A stretch of DNA of 64,000 nt from Thermodesulforhabdaceae bacterium (GTDB lineage Bacteria; Desulfobacterota; Syntrophobacteria; Syntrophobacterales; Thermodesulforhabdaceae). Each line of letters begins with the position of its first letter. The first letter of the stretch is position 1. The translations under genes and the position numbers were made by a program. The DNA is taken from contig JBBFKT010000002.1 in NCBI GenBank assembly GCA_037482015.1, positions 178,120 to 242,119 of the forward strand, given 5' to 3'. The notes below the pieces were generated by a model, which was not told where the DNA came from, ran no database searches, and saw nothing but the letters and a program-made list of their open reading frames with translations. Shown here piece by piece: positions 25,770 to 33,525 of the stretch.

Positions 25770-26597
25770 ATGGATTTGCGAGGACACCGCTGGAACACGA
25801 CAAACAATTACTATAGGAGGATGGCTCGAGAAGAGCCATCCTCCTATAGAAACATTAGGGGTTCGGAGAAAAAGCGAACTCTTTCCTTCGAACTCACACT
25901 TTTACAGTCCTGCCTTTTAGCCGTGATCTTCTTTTTCAGCTTTGTATGGGTATTTTATGTAGGTGTTACAGTAGGAAAACACTTTCCTGAAGACAAAGGG
26001 AAACTCTCTTTGCTCCAGAAAATCGCTCTTGCTATGGGTTACAACCCTGGCAAGAAGGTATCTGCTGAAACAAAGAAAGAACAAGAGGCTTCCCCTTCTC
26101 CCGGTGAAATGCAACTAGAATTAGCTTATCATAAGGAACTTTCTAAACCAGTTGCGGAATCAACCAGTCGGATAACACCCATTGTTCACTCATCCACAAC
26201 ACTGCAAACCACAAAGACGCCTCGTAAAACTACTTCCCTTCAACCACCGAAGGAGTCTTCTTCGTCTTATGTAGCAGTAACACCCAGCCCTGTTTTAGAT
26301 GACAAGGAACGTTCTAAATTAGACGTTGTAGATACACCTCCAACAACCACCATCGAAAGCACTGGCGAAAAATACACAGTCCTCGTGGCTTCTTTCAAAA
26401 GCGCTGAAAACGCAGGAAAGCTGGAACAAACCCTAAAAGCCAAGGGATACATGGTATCTCGACATGAGACGGTGGTTAAAAATGAAACCTGGTATAGAGT
26501 AACAGTTGGAAACTTTGATAGTCGAGAATCTGCTGTGCGGTTTATGGCTATGTTTAATGAAAAGGAAGGACTCAAAGGGGTAGTGATAAGGAAGTGA
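25770..26597 (+). CDS. SPOR-domain membrane protein
   Basis: A 275-residue bitopic membrane protein: a basic cytoplasmic segment, one span (about 43-69, LLQSCLLAVIFFFSFVWVFY), a low-complexity Ser/Thr/Pro/Lys periplasmic linker (about 85-190) and a C-terminal SPOR domain (about 195-275: YTVLVASFKSAENA, WYRVTVGNFDSRESA). SPOR domains bind denuded septal peptidoglycan, so a cell-division role is likely. No ribosome site precedes the ATG, so translation is probably coupled to argS; argS followed by a SPOR gene recurs in related bacteria. A perfect hairpin sits inside codons 14-27. Confidence 0.88.
   Translation: MDLRGHRWNTTNNYYRRMAREEPSSYRNIRGSEKKRTLSFELTLLQSCLLAVIFFFSFVWVFYVGVTVGKHFPEDKGKLSLLQKIALAMGYNPGKKVSAETKKEQEASPSPGEMQLELAYHKELSKPVAESTSRITPIVHSSTTLQTTKTPRKTTSLQPPKESSSSYVAVTPSPVLDDKERSKLDVVDTPPTTTIESTGEKYTVLVASFKSAENAGKLEQTLKAKGYMVSRHETVVKNETWYRVTVGNFDSRESAVRFMAMFNEKEGLKGVVIRK
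25811..25849. repeat. perfect 17-bp inverted repeat inside the SPOR gene 5' region
   Basis: CTATAGGAGGATGGCTC (25811-25827) and GAGCCATCCTCCTATAG (25833-25849) pair perfectly around GAGAA. The left arm contains AGGAGG followed directly by ATG, the right arm its complement. It encodes the protein segment YYRRMAREEPSSYR, so it is translated. It could block ribosomes, expose a second start, or be an in-frame palindromic insertion. No U-run follows. Confidence 0.75.
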
Positions 26598-26689
26598 GTT
26601 TGCCATTCTTCGGAGGAAAAGCAGAAACAGATGTTCTGATGAGGTTATAAAGGCTTAGCCCCTTCTTAAATCCGTATCAAAAGATTTTT

Positions 26690-27021
26690 GGGAGTGTTCA
26701 AAAATTTTTTCCATGCAGGGTTGCCTTGGCAATGGGGTCAATCAGGATAGGGGCGGTCAGTTCGTTCCACGCTTCCTTCCCACACTCGGTCATCCTAGTG
26801 CAGTTGCGCTTCCCTTCGCTCGCTGTGATCGACTCACAGGAGGACTCTCACCTCTCTGGGTGCGCCCGTGCCGGGCGCACCCAGAGAACGGACGGCGAGG
26901 ACGCCGTCCCTCCCAAGTCGGCGGTAGGGTATTGGGAGGGTCGCCGTCCTCGGCGACCGATGCATTGCAAATTTTACGGTTCCCCGTGACCATCAGTAAA
27001 AGGAGGTTTCCGAACACAATA
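26690..27021. repeat. GC-rich palindromic repeat region, possibly a decayed MITE-like element
   Basis: The segment is more GC-rich than its surroundings. It holds a perfect 16-bp stem (26853-26868 with 26872-26887, around TGGGTGCGCC/GGCGCACCCA), nested GGACGGCGAGGACGCCGTCC and GGGTCGCCGTCCTCGGCGACC palindromes, and a 40-base stretch (26919-26958) matching the MITE-like element at 21347-21387 in opposite orientation. Its edges (GGGAGTGTTC.AAAA at 26690, CCGAACAC at 27010) resemble degraded versions of that element's ends. It fills most of the 730-base gap between the SPOR gene and aroF. Short frames across it (for example 26713-27075) look like translated repeats, not genes. Confidence 0.6.
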
Positions 27022-27125
27022 AAAGATTTCTTGACAAATCGGTCTTTATTTGGCAGTAGAAAATCGATAGATTAGATAATGTCCTTAAACATTAACTGAC
27101 GGTGTTGTTAAGGAAAAGAATTTAT

Positions 27126-27209
27126 ATGGGTCGGAATACCTGGCAGTCTCTCTACTTTTATTATTATTGCTCCTACCATAGGGGAGGATGGGCTCCAGGT
27201 ATGCGTTAG
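27126..27209 (+). CDS. tyrosine-rich leader peptide of the aroF-tyrA attenuator
   Basis: A 27-codon frame with AAGGAAAAG 7 bases upstream encodes MGRNTWQSLYFYYYCSYHRG, then GWAPGMR and TAG. Five tyrosines and one phenylalanine fall within eight codons (27153-27176), as expected of a peptide that makes the ribosome pause when charged tRNA-Tyr (and perhaps tRNA-Phe) is short. A terminator and a competing antiterminator follow, and the genes downstream make tyrosine. A likely -35 box TTGACA lies at 27031-27036 with a weaker TAGAAA -10 at 27057. Too short to be found by normal gene calling. Confidence 0.88.
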   Translation: MGRNTWQSLYFYYYCSYHRGGWAPGMR

Positions 27210-27262
27210 CTGATCCATATACCGCTGGAAGATAAAAAAGCCGTGGGCATACCGAAAAGCCC
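27136..27262 (+). promoter_or_regulatory. transcription attenuator with mutually exclusive RNA structures
   Basis: Region 1 ATACCTGG (27136-27143, inside leader codons 4-6) can pair with region 2 CCAGGTAT (27195-27202). Region 2 in longer form, GGGCT (27190-27194) plus GGTATGC (27198-27204), can instead pair with AGCCC (27258-27262) plus GCATACC (27247-27253), which overlaps both arms of the terminator. A ribosome stalled on the tyrosine codons covers region 1 and frees region 2 to form the antiterminator; a ribosome reaching the stop codon covers region 2 and lets the terminator form. The pairings are read directly; the mechanism is inferred from classic attenuators. Confidence 0.82.
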
Positions 27263-27281
27263 ACGGCTTTTTTGTTTTTTT
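27238..27281 (+). terminator. intrinsic terminator of the aroF-tyrA leader
   Basis: AAGCCGTGGGC and GCCCACGGCTT form an 11-bp stem with a 10-base loop, followed by TTTTTTGTTTTTTT. It lies 49 bases before the aroF start, so it is a leader terminator, not the end of an upstream gene. Confidence 0.92.
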
Positions 27282-27329
27282 AACTTATTTTCGCTCAATT
27301 AAACACTAATAAAAAAGGAGGTAACATCA

Positions 27330-28343
27330 ATGATTATCGTTATGAAACCAGATCACTCTCAGGAAGATCTTCAAAGAGTTACAAGGCGGTTAGAAGACCT
27401 TGGACTGAAAGTTCACATCTCAAAGGGTGAACACAGAACTATCGTTGGGGCCATAGGTGATGAACAGATCATTCAAGAAGTTCCATTAGAATCTATGCCC
27501 GGCGTCGAAAAGGTGATGCCTATTCTAAAACCTTATAAACTCGTGAGCCGGGAATTTAAGCCCCAAGATACAATCATCAAGGTCAATGGATATGCTATAG
27601 GGGGCAAGAAGATTCAAATTATTGCCGGTCCCTGTGCTGTCGAAAGTAGAGAAATGCTTGAAGAAGTTGCGAGAGCTTTACGAGCCACTGGAGTAAATTT
27701 CCTTAGGGGTGGAGCCTTTAAGCCTCGCACATCACCATATTCCTTTCAAGGGTTGGGGAAACAGGCATTGGAATATCTAGCCAGAGTCAGAGAAGAAACC
27801 GGCATGATGATAGTGACCGAGCTCATGGATCCTCGAGACACAGTTCTCGTTTGTAAATACGCCGATATTGTCCAGATAGGCACCAGAAATATGCAGAATT
27901 TTAAGCTCCTTACCGAAGTGGGTAACATAGAAAAACCGGTTCTTCTTAAACGTGGTATGAGCGCTACAATTAAAGAATTACTCATGGCGGCAGAATACAT
28001 TGTAAGTCAGGGTAATGAAAAGGTTATATTGTGTGAAAGAGGCATCCGAACTTTTGAAACAGAAACTCGTAACACTCTTGACCTTAGTGCTGTCCCCTTG
28101 CTTAAAAAACTCACTCACCTGCCTGTGATTGTTGATCCAAGTCATGGAGTCGGTCGAGCTGATCTTGTACCGGCTATGGCAAAAGCAGCAGTAGCAGCTG
28201 GAGCAGATGGGCTTATCATCGAAGTTCATCCCAGACCAGAAGAAGCCCTAAGCGATGGTTCTCAGTCTCTAAGACCAGAAGAATTAGCAATGCTCATGGA
28301 TGAACTCCGACGCATTGCTCATGTTCTGGATCGGGAAATTTAG
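27330..28343 (+). CDS. aroF: 3-deoxy-7-phosphoheptulonate synthase, type I-beta with N-terminal regulatory domain
   Basis: Condenses phosphoenolpyruvate and erythrose 4-phosphate, the first step of aromatic synthesis. The 337-residue protein has an ACT-like ferredoxin-fold domain (about 1-70, [17 protein letters not shown]), the element that confers tyrosine/phenylalanine feedback in Thermotoga-type enzymes, then a barrel with [30 protein letters not shown], and [22 protein letters not shown] precedes the ATG. It is the first structural gene behind the tyrosine attenuator, so expression and probably activity both answer to aromatic amino acids. Confidence 0.95.
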   Translation: MIIVMKPDHSQEDLQRVTRRLEDLGLKVHISKGEHRTIVGAIGDEQIIQEVPLESMPGVEKVMPILKPYKLVSREFKPQDTIIKVNGYAIGGKKIQIIAGPCAVESREMLEEVARALRATGVNFLRGGAFKPRTSPYSFQGLGKQALEYLARVREETGMMIVTELMDPRDTVLVCKYADIVQIGTRNMQNFKLLTEVGNIEKPVLLKRGMSATIKELLMAAEYIVSQGNEKVILCERGIRTFETETRNTLDLSAVPLLKKLTHLPVIVDPSHGVGRADLVPAMAKAAVAAGADGLIIEVHPRPEEALSDGSQSLRPEELAMLMDELRRIAHVLDREI

Positions 28344-28363
28344 ATAATGCTGGAGGACGGTCC

Positions 28364-29242
28364 ATGAAAAGTTCTGATAACAATACCTGGTTTCCCCCCA
28401 ATGCCAAACTAGGTATTATCGGCGGAAAAGGTGAAATGGGCAGATTGTTTAAGCGTTTTTTTGAAAATCGAGGTTATCAAGTTGAAATTGCCGATCTGGA
28501 TACGCCAAAAACAACTAGGGAAGTTATTGAAGACTCTAAGGTGGTGGTTTTCTCCGTCCCTCTTCACCGCACTGTAGAAATTATCGAAGAACACGCTCAA
28601 TATCTTACAGATGATCATCTAGTCATGGATCTTTCGAGCCTCAAAGTTGAACCTATCCGGGCGATGTTGAAGAGTAAAGCCTCCGTTGTGGGACTACATC
28701 CTATGTTTGGAGGAAGTGTGTCTTCTTTTGCAGGGCAGACTATCATAGCCTGCCCTGTGCGCATTGATTCATCCATCTGGGAAAGACTTAAACTAGAATT
28801 CGAAGCTGAAGGGATGGTGGTTAAAGAATGTCCGCCAGAAAGGCATGACGAACTCATGTCAATCATCCAGGTGCTCTTTCATCTTAGCACCATGATTCAG
28901 GGGCGAGTTATTAGAGAACTAGGGATTGATATTGAAGAAACCCTTGAATATACAAGCCCGGTTTACAGAATGGAGATAAGCATCTTGGGACGTATGTTCG
29001 CTCAAAGTGGATGGCTATACGGAGCCATTTCTCAGATGAATCCCCATACCCCTCGAATTGTCGCATTAATCCAGGAAATTTTAAAAGAATACTCACTATG
29101 GTTACAGGATAAAGATCTTCAAGCTCTGGTTGAAGATTTTAATAAAACTAGAAATCACCTTGGTTCTTTCTGTGCCAGAGCCTATGAGGAAAGTTCACAA
29201 CTTATTGAAGTTAGCTCAAAGTTGTTCACCTTGCGGAACTAA
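28364..29242 (+). CDS. tyrA: prephenate dehydrogenase (TyrA, without chorismate mutase domain)
   Basis: Oxidatively decarboxylates prephenate to 4-hydroxyphenylpyruvate for tyrosine. The 292-residue protein has the NAD-binding IIGGKGEMGRLFKRFF at about 19-34, VVFSVPLHRTVEI, MDLSSLKVEP and GLHPMFGGSVSS with the catalytic histidine, followed by YTSPVYRMEISILGRMFAQ. It resembles the dehydrogenase half of the enterobacterial T-protein, but the mutase domain is absent; mutase must be encoded elsewhere. GGAGG precedes the ATG. It is the second gene of the attenuated operon, 20 bases after aroF, and ends at a terminator. Confidence 0.92.
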   Translation: MKSSDNNTWFPPNAKLGIIGGKGEMGRLFKRFFENRGYQVEIADLDTPKTTREVIEDSKVVVFSVPLHRTVEIIEEHAQYLTDDHLVMDLSSLKVEPIRAMLKSKASVVGLHPMFGGSVSSFAGQTIIACPVRIDSSIWERLKLEFEAEGMVVKECPPERHDELMSIIQVLFHLSTMIQGRVIRELGIDIEETLEYTSPVYRMEISILGRMFAQSGWLYGAISQMNPHTPRIVALIQEILKEYSLWLQDKDLQALVEDFNKTRNHLGSFCARAYEESSQLIEVSSKLFTLRN

Positions 29243-29249
29243 AAAACAT

Positions 29250-29277
29250 AAGGTGACCCGCTTTTTAGGGTCACCTT
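29250..29277. terminator. bidirectional terminator between tyrA and the convergent gene
   Basis: AAGGTGACCC and GGGTCACCTT form a 10-bp stem with an 8-base loop. T-rich sequence follows on the plus strand and the minus strand has ATGTTTTTT after the stem, so it can serve both converging genes. Confidence 0.85.
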
Positions 29278-29287
29278 TATAACAACC

Positions 29288-30703
29288 TTAACACCAATCC
29301 TTTTGAAGCTCTATGGAGTTACCATGAGCAGGTTCCATCATCCATGATATAACAGGACGAGTGTTTTTTAGCGTATCAATAATGGTGGCTACACGGGAAT
29401 TAAGTTCCTGCACAACCTCCGCTAAAGTTTTCAAATAAAAGAGGTTTCTATATATGTGGTGACTATGAGGGATATCAACGGGGGCTTGTTCAATGAGGGC
29501 TAACAGTTCATCCAGTAATTTTATGTTATCGAAAGAAAATTCTCTGTAAGCAAGATCTGACCATTTTTTCTTAAAATCTTCCGGTACATGATTGACTGCT
29601 TTGACTATCTCATCTTTTCTGCCGTAATAAACCGCTTCCCTAAGAAGTTCAAGACTGTGCTGAATCTGGTCTAACTCTTCTGAAGAAACCATTCCTTCCT
29701 GGTCTAAGGCTTTCAACGTCTTCAACCACAAAGGTTCAATGTTATAATCGATCTTATCTCGAGCCTTTTCGGGCAAATAATTATAAGCGATAAGCTCTCG
29801 CTGGTATTCAATGATCTGCCCCAGAGCTTCGTAGAGAGAACGGTTGTCGTTGACTCGACTCCTTATGGTTAAGGCTAACCTATTTAGTTCCTGTAAAATC
29901 TCCTTTTTCGATTTAAGCCCGGGCACACAACTTACAACATATTCTTCCCACAACTCCCGAAAGAAAGCTATTTCGGTGTTAATAGCTGATGCAATGAAAC
30001 CCAGCTTCATGATAGGATTACGAAGGTCATGAGCCAGAACATTACAACTTTCAATACGCATCTGATCGAGTTGACGCCTTGCCTCATAGAAGAATTGTCT
30101 AAGGTGAAGCGACAAAAGTTCTGACCCAAAGCGCCTGGCAAGTTGTTTAATAAGCTTGGTTGATTTATCGCCCCTTTTGACGGTATTCGGCAGAAAGTGA
30201 ATCTTTATGATAGCTACAACAGCATAATCGGTATCCTGCCATATCGGTTTGCCATCCCACGTGGTTGGATAATCTTCGATGGTCAACGGATGTTCGTAAA
30301 TTTCACTCTTTTTGAGCAAAACCGGCTCCATGTGATGAAAATCTTCCGGTTCCCCCATCAATTGTTTTCTAACACTGCGAGCATCTTCCAGAGGATTATC
30401 GGATGTCCAACTTTTTTGATGCTCCACGCACCAAGCCATTGCTTCAAGGGGTCTCCCGGGTTCATCGCGATACTGAAACCATGTCTTTCCGGGATGGTTG
30501 TAATCAGATATTTCAGGAAGCCCCCATTTGAGTTCTCCATTTCCATCTATTCTAATACCTGATGTTACCCTGACCGCCCTGAGTTCTGGCAAGGGACCTA
30601 TTAAATAAACCGTTCCTTTTGTTGCGTGATCAAGACACATCAGAATTGTCTCGATCACGTCCTTACATACTTTTTCAAGGATCTCTACATGATTGATCCT
30701 CAT
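29288..30703 (-). CDS. histidine-kinase-like protein with H-box but no visible ATPase domain
   Basis: The 471-residue protein has an unrecognised N-terminal part (about 1-205). A dimerisation/H-box-like helix carries AHDLRNPIMKLGF (His225), as in HisKA proteins. The remaining 235 residues are helical and lack the N, G1 and G2 boxes of a HATPase domain. No membrane span or signal peptide. It may be a phosphotransfer or scaffold protein, or a degenerate kinase in which only the HisKA fold persists. GAGGAG precedes the ATG. It stands alone, 225 bases from iorB. Function cannot be assigned. Confidence 0.6.
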   Translation of the reverse strand: MRINHVEILEKVCKDVIETILMCLDHATKGTVYLIGPLPELRAVRVTSGIRIDGNGELKWGLPEISDYNHPGKTWFQYRDEPGRPLEAMAWCVEHQKSWTSDNPLEDARSVRKQLMGEPEDFHHMEPVLLKKSEIYEHPLTIEDYPTTWDGKPIWQDTDYAVVAIIKIHFLPNTVKRGDKSTKLIKQLARRFGSELLSLHLRQFFYEARRQLDQMRIESCNVLAHDLRNPIMKLGFIASAINTEIAFFRELWEEYVVSCVPGLKSKKEILQELNRLALTIRSRVNDNRSLYEALGQIIEYQRELIAYNYLPEKARDKIDYNIEPLWLKTLKALDQEGMVSSEELDQIQHSLELLREAVYYGRKDEIVKAVNHVPEDFKKKWSDLAYREFSFDNIKLLDELLALIEQAPVDIPHSHHIYRNLFYLKTLAEVVQELNSRVATIIDTLKNTRPVISWMMEPAHGNSIELQKDWC

Positions 30704-30762
30704 GGTCCCAGCTCCTCATGAGCTGCGTTCCCACTTCTTAATATGGGCGCTAACATTATTAT

Positions 30763-30779
30763 CTGATCAAACCGATCAG
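30763..30779. promoter_or_regulatory. possible operator: inverted repeat upstream of the histidine-kinase-like gene
   Basis: CTGATC and GATCAG flank AAACC about 60 bases upstream of the ATG at 30703. The spacing and symmetry would suit a dimeric repressor, but there is no second site or known consensus. The remaining gap up to iorB (30704-30929) shows nothing else. Confidence 0.3.
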
Positions 30780-30929
30780 TTTCTGCTACCTCCATCGTCT
30801 CACTCTATCTTTACGCTTCATAGATTCAATCGGTCAAGCTCAATTTTAAAATAAGCAAAATAAGTTCCAAAATTGGTTAGAAATAAGCCTATTTTTGCCT
30901 CTAGTTATCTTTAGATACCTAATTGCCGT

Positions 30930-31550
30930 TCATCGTATCTTTTTGCTCTCTTCATAGCCCATTTCAAAGGCTTTAAGGTTAGTCTGAAGAAATTTTTGAG
31001 GAACTATCAATTCAGTCGCTTTGGTCAACAAATCCAAAGATGGGAAAATTTTATTCCCATAATTCTCCATAAGACCTGTCAGAAACCCAACTAGCACTAC
31101 ATTGACAGCCTGTTCGGATCCCGCCCTTAATGCAATATTCAAAGCGTCAATAGTGTAAAAATTGCCGACCGCACGTGATAAAATTGTCGTGATTTCGTCA
31201 ATGGGTGGATACTTAGAAGCACCCTGAGTAACAGAAAAAGGGGGAATTTGAGCAGTGTTGGTTATTACAAGACTCCCCTTGTGACACTTTGGAAGAGCCC
31301 TGAGGGCTTCCAAAGGCTCAAAGGCTACCATCACATCAGCTTCGCCTTCGCCGATAACAGCACTTGCTCGATTACCCAGCACGACCGTCGATTCCACTAC
31401 TCCACCACGCTGAGCCATCCCGTGAACTTCGCTCATCGACACCGGGACACCCCCCAAAAGCCCTGCTTCCCCTATGAGACGCGTCGCAAGTAAAACCCCC
31501 TGCCCTCCTACCCCAACAAAGAATATTCGAAGCATATCTTCTCTTTCCAT
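30930..31550 (-). CDS. iorB: indolepyruvate:ferredoxin oxidoreductase, beta subunit
   Basis: Gamma/beta-type subunit (206 residues) that, with IorA, oxidatively decarboxylates aryl pyruvates (from Tyr, Phe, Trp) to aryl-acetyl-CoA with ferredoxin as acceptor, and can run in reverse. FFVGVGGQGVLLATRL near the start is the hallmark of the 2-oxoacid:ferredoxin gamma domain, followed by HGMAQRGGVVES. The start at 31550 has GGAGG 8 bases upstream; the ATG at 31565 contains that site within its own codons. It follows iorA by about 60 bases. Cytoplasmic, oxygen-sensitive system typical of anaerobes. Confidence 0.92.
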   Translation of the reverse strand: MEREDMLRIFFVGVGGQGVLLATRLIGEAGLLGGVPVSMSEVHGMAQRGGVVESTVVLGNRASAVIGEGEADVMVAFEPLEALRALPKCHKGSLVITNTAQIPPFSVTQGASKYPPIDEITTILSRAVGNFYTIDALNIALRAGSEQAVNVVLVGFLTGLMENYGNKIFPSLDLLTKATELIVPQKFLQTNLKAFEMGYEESKKIR

Positions 31551-31611
31551 TTTGTGAGCCTCCATAAATCCATCTGGAAATATCTAATTTTTATGCCTTA
31601 AGTACGCATGC

Positions 31612-33477
31612 TTACGATAGTCGCACAGGTTTAACTGATCGGCATATTTGAGCACAAACAGTGCACCCTATACAAAACAGTCGGTTTATCTGGACTCTGC
31701 TGTTTTCTCGATAGAATGCCGGACAGGCAAGCTCCTCGAGACATCTCCCGCAGCCGTCGCAGGATTCGTCAACCTGGAAGAAAACCTTCTGGGGTTTTTT
31801 GATCACTCTCCTTTCCAACAAAGGACAGGGACTTCGAGAAATAACCACATAAACCCCGGCGTCTTTCCCCAAATCTTCATAAACAGATTTAAGCACATCA
31901 ATTGTTTTCTTAACCTGAATGGGATTAACAATCTCAACTCGTCTGGCTCCGCTGGCTTTAGCGATTTCCTCAATTTTTACCTTCGGTTCGCATAATCCTT
32001 CTCTGGTCATAGATGCTGCCGGGTGAGGTTGATGACCTGTCATAGCTGTGGTGTAGTTGTCGAGGATAACTAGAAGAAACCTATGATTATGGAAAGCAGA
32101 ATTTATAAGTCCAGGAATGCCTGCATGGAGAAATGTGGAATCTCCTATGAAAGCAACGACAGGCTTGTCCTGAGCTATGCTAAAACCACCGGCCGTGGAC
32201 ACACTCGAGCCCATACATATGAGAAAATCGGCCATGCTCAAGGGCGGGAGAAGTCCAAGAGTGTAACAGCCAATGTCGGTTGGGTAAATAGCTTCTTGAC
32301 CAAATACGGTCTTAACCTCGTAGTAAGTGGTTCTGTGAGGACATCCAGGACAGAGGTTTGGGGGACGTTGGGGAAGATCAGATGGTAAAGTATCGGCTGG
32401 AATTGCTTCATATCTAGGTTTGTAGGGAGCATTACAAAATTTACTTATGGCTGTTCTAACTAAAGGCACGTTCAGTTCAAATGCTCTCGGTATATAATCT
32501 TTACCCGCTATCTTGCCCATCCATCCAGCTTCCTGAGCGATGGCTCTTACAGCTTCTTCTAGATAAGGTTCTAATTCTTCGACGATAAGGACACTTTCTA
32601 CTGTCTTAAGAAAGTTTTTAATGAGGGATTTAGGTAGAGGAAAAGTCATGCCTAGTTTTAGAATCTTCACTCTGTCAATCATGTTCAGATCTCTTAAGGC
32701 ATCTTCTACATACAGAACCGAAATTCCACTTGTAATAATCCCAAGTTTTCCATCGCCCTTAACAGACTGAAAAGGACTGAGTTCGGTTTCTTCTTCAAGC
32801 TTCTCAAGCCGTTTTAGAAGTTCCATTCGGAGCCTGCGTCCAACCATCGGGACAACTACATAACGAAAAGGATCTTTCACAAATGAACCTTTGATCCCCA
32901 AAGTGTCTTGAGGAGGTTGATAGTCCCCCACCCTTACGATGCCTCGAGCGTGATTTACTCGAGTTGTCGTTCTGACAATGCAGGGCACCCCGTAACGTTC
33001 GGAAAGATCAAAAGCTGCTTTAGTCATGATATAGGCTTCCTGCGGGGTGGCTGGTTCAAGCATAGGAACAAGAGCCATCCGAGCATAGAAACGATTGTCC
33101 TGTTCATTCTGACTGGAATGGAGAGATGGGTCATCGGCAGTGACAATAACCATGCCGGCCTTGACCCCCACATAGGCAAGGGTCATAAATGCATCTGCAG
33201 CCACATTAAGCCCCACATGCTTCATTGAACACAGGCTTCTTGCTCCACATGTTGCTACTGCAGCAGCAGTTTCCATCGAAACCTTCTCGTTTGTGGCGTA
33301 TTCTACTCGAACTCCAGTCTCCCGCCTGATTTCATACATCCTGTCAATAATCTCTGAAGAAGGCGTCCCCGGATATGCCGAAACAAACTGCACTCCACTT
33401 TCCAGTGCCGCCCGCACTATGGCTTCGTTACCTAACATAAAGACAGCGGAATTTTGAAAGGATGTGAGTTCCCTCAT
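31612..33477 (-). CDS. iorA: indolepyruvate:ferredoxin oxidoreductase, alpha subunit
   Basis: Thiamine-diphosphate subunit of the aryl-pyruvate oxidoreductase. The 621-residue protein contains a pyrimidine-binding domain (YPGTPSSEI near the start), a TPP-binding domain (GDSTFLHAGIPGLINS, LDNYTTAMTGHQPHP) and a C-terminal ferredoxin domain with two 4Fe-4S motifs, CDGCGRCLEELACP and CIGCTVCAQICR. All eight cysteines appear present. AAGGGAAAAGAG precedes the ATG. Proximity to aroF-tyrA puts aromatic synthesis and aryl-pyruvate metabolism side by side, though on the opposite strand. Confidence 0.95.
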   Translation of the reverse strand: MRELTSFQNSAVFMLGNEAIVRAALESGVQFVSAYPGTPSSEIIDRMYEIRRETGVRVEYATNEKVSMETAAAVATCGARSLCSMKHVGLNVAADAFMTLAYVGVKAGMVIVTADDPSLHSSQNEQDNRFYARMALVPMLEPATPQEAYIMTKAAFDLSERYGVPCIVRTTTRVNHARGIVRVGDYQPPQDTLGIKGSFVKDPFRYVVVPMVGRRLRMELLKRLEKLEEETELSPFQSVKGDGKLGIITSGISVLYVEDALRDLNMIDRVKILKLGMTFPLPKSLIKNFLKTVESVLIVEELEPYLEEAVRAIAQEAGWMGKIAGKDYIPRAFELNVPLVRTAISKFCNAPYKPRYEAIPADTLPSDLPQRPPNLCPGCPHRTTYYEVKTVFGQEAIYPTDIGCYTLGLLPPLSMADFLICMGSSVSTAGGFSIAQDKPVVAFIGDSTFLHAGIPGLINSAFHNHRFLLVILDNYTTAMTGHQPHPAASMTREGLCEPKVKIEEIAKASGARRVEIVNPIQVKKTIDVLKSVYEDLGKDAGVYVVISRSPCPLLERRVIKKPQKVFFQVDESCDGCGRCLEELACPAFYRENSRVQINRLFCIGCTVCAQICRSVKPVRLS

Positions 33478-33525
33478 GCTCTTTTCCCTTTCTTCAGTAT
33501 TTTTCAGTTGTAAACATAGATAAAA

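Noticed and set aside
26713..27075. Overlapping frames in the GC-rich block before the attenuator
   Set aside because: They translate palindromic repeats, with Arg/Gly-rich, low-complexity products and no ribosome site.
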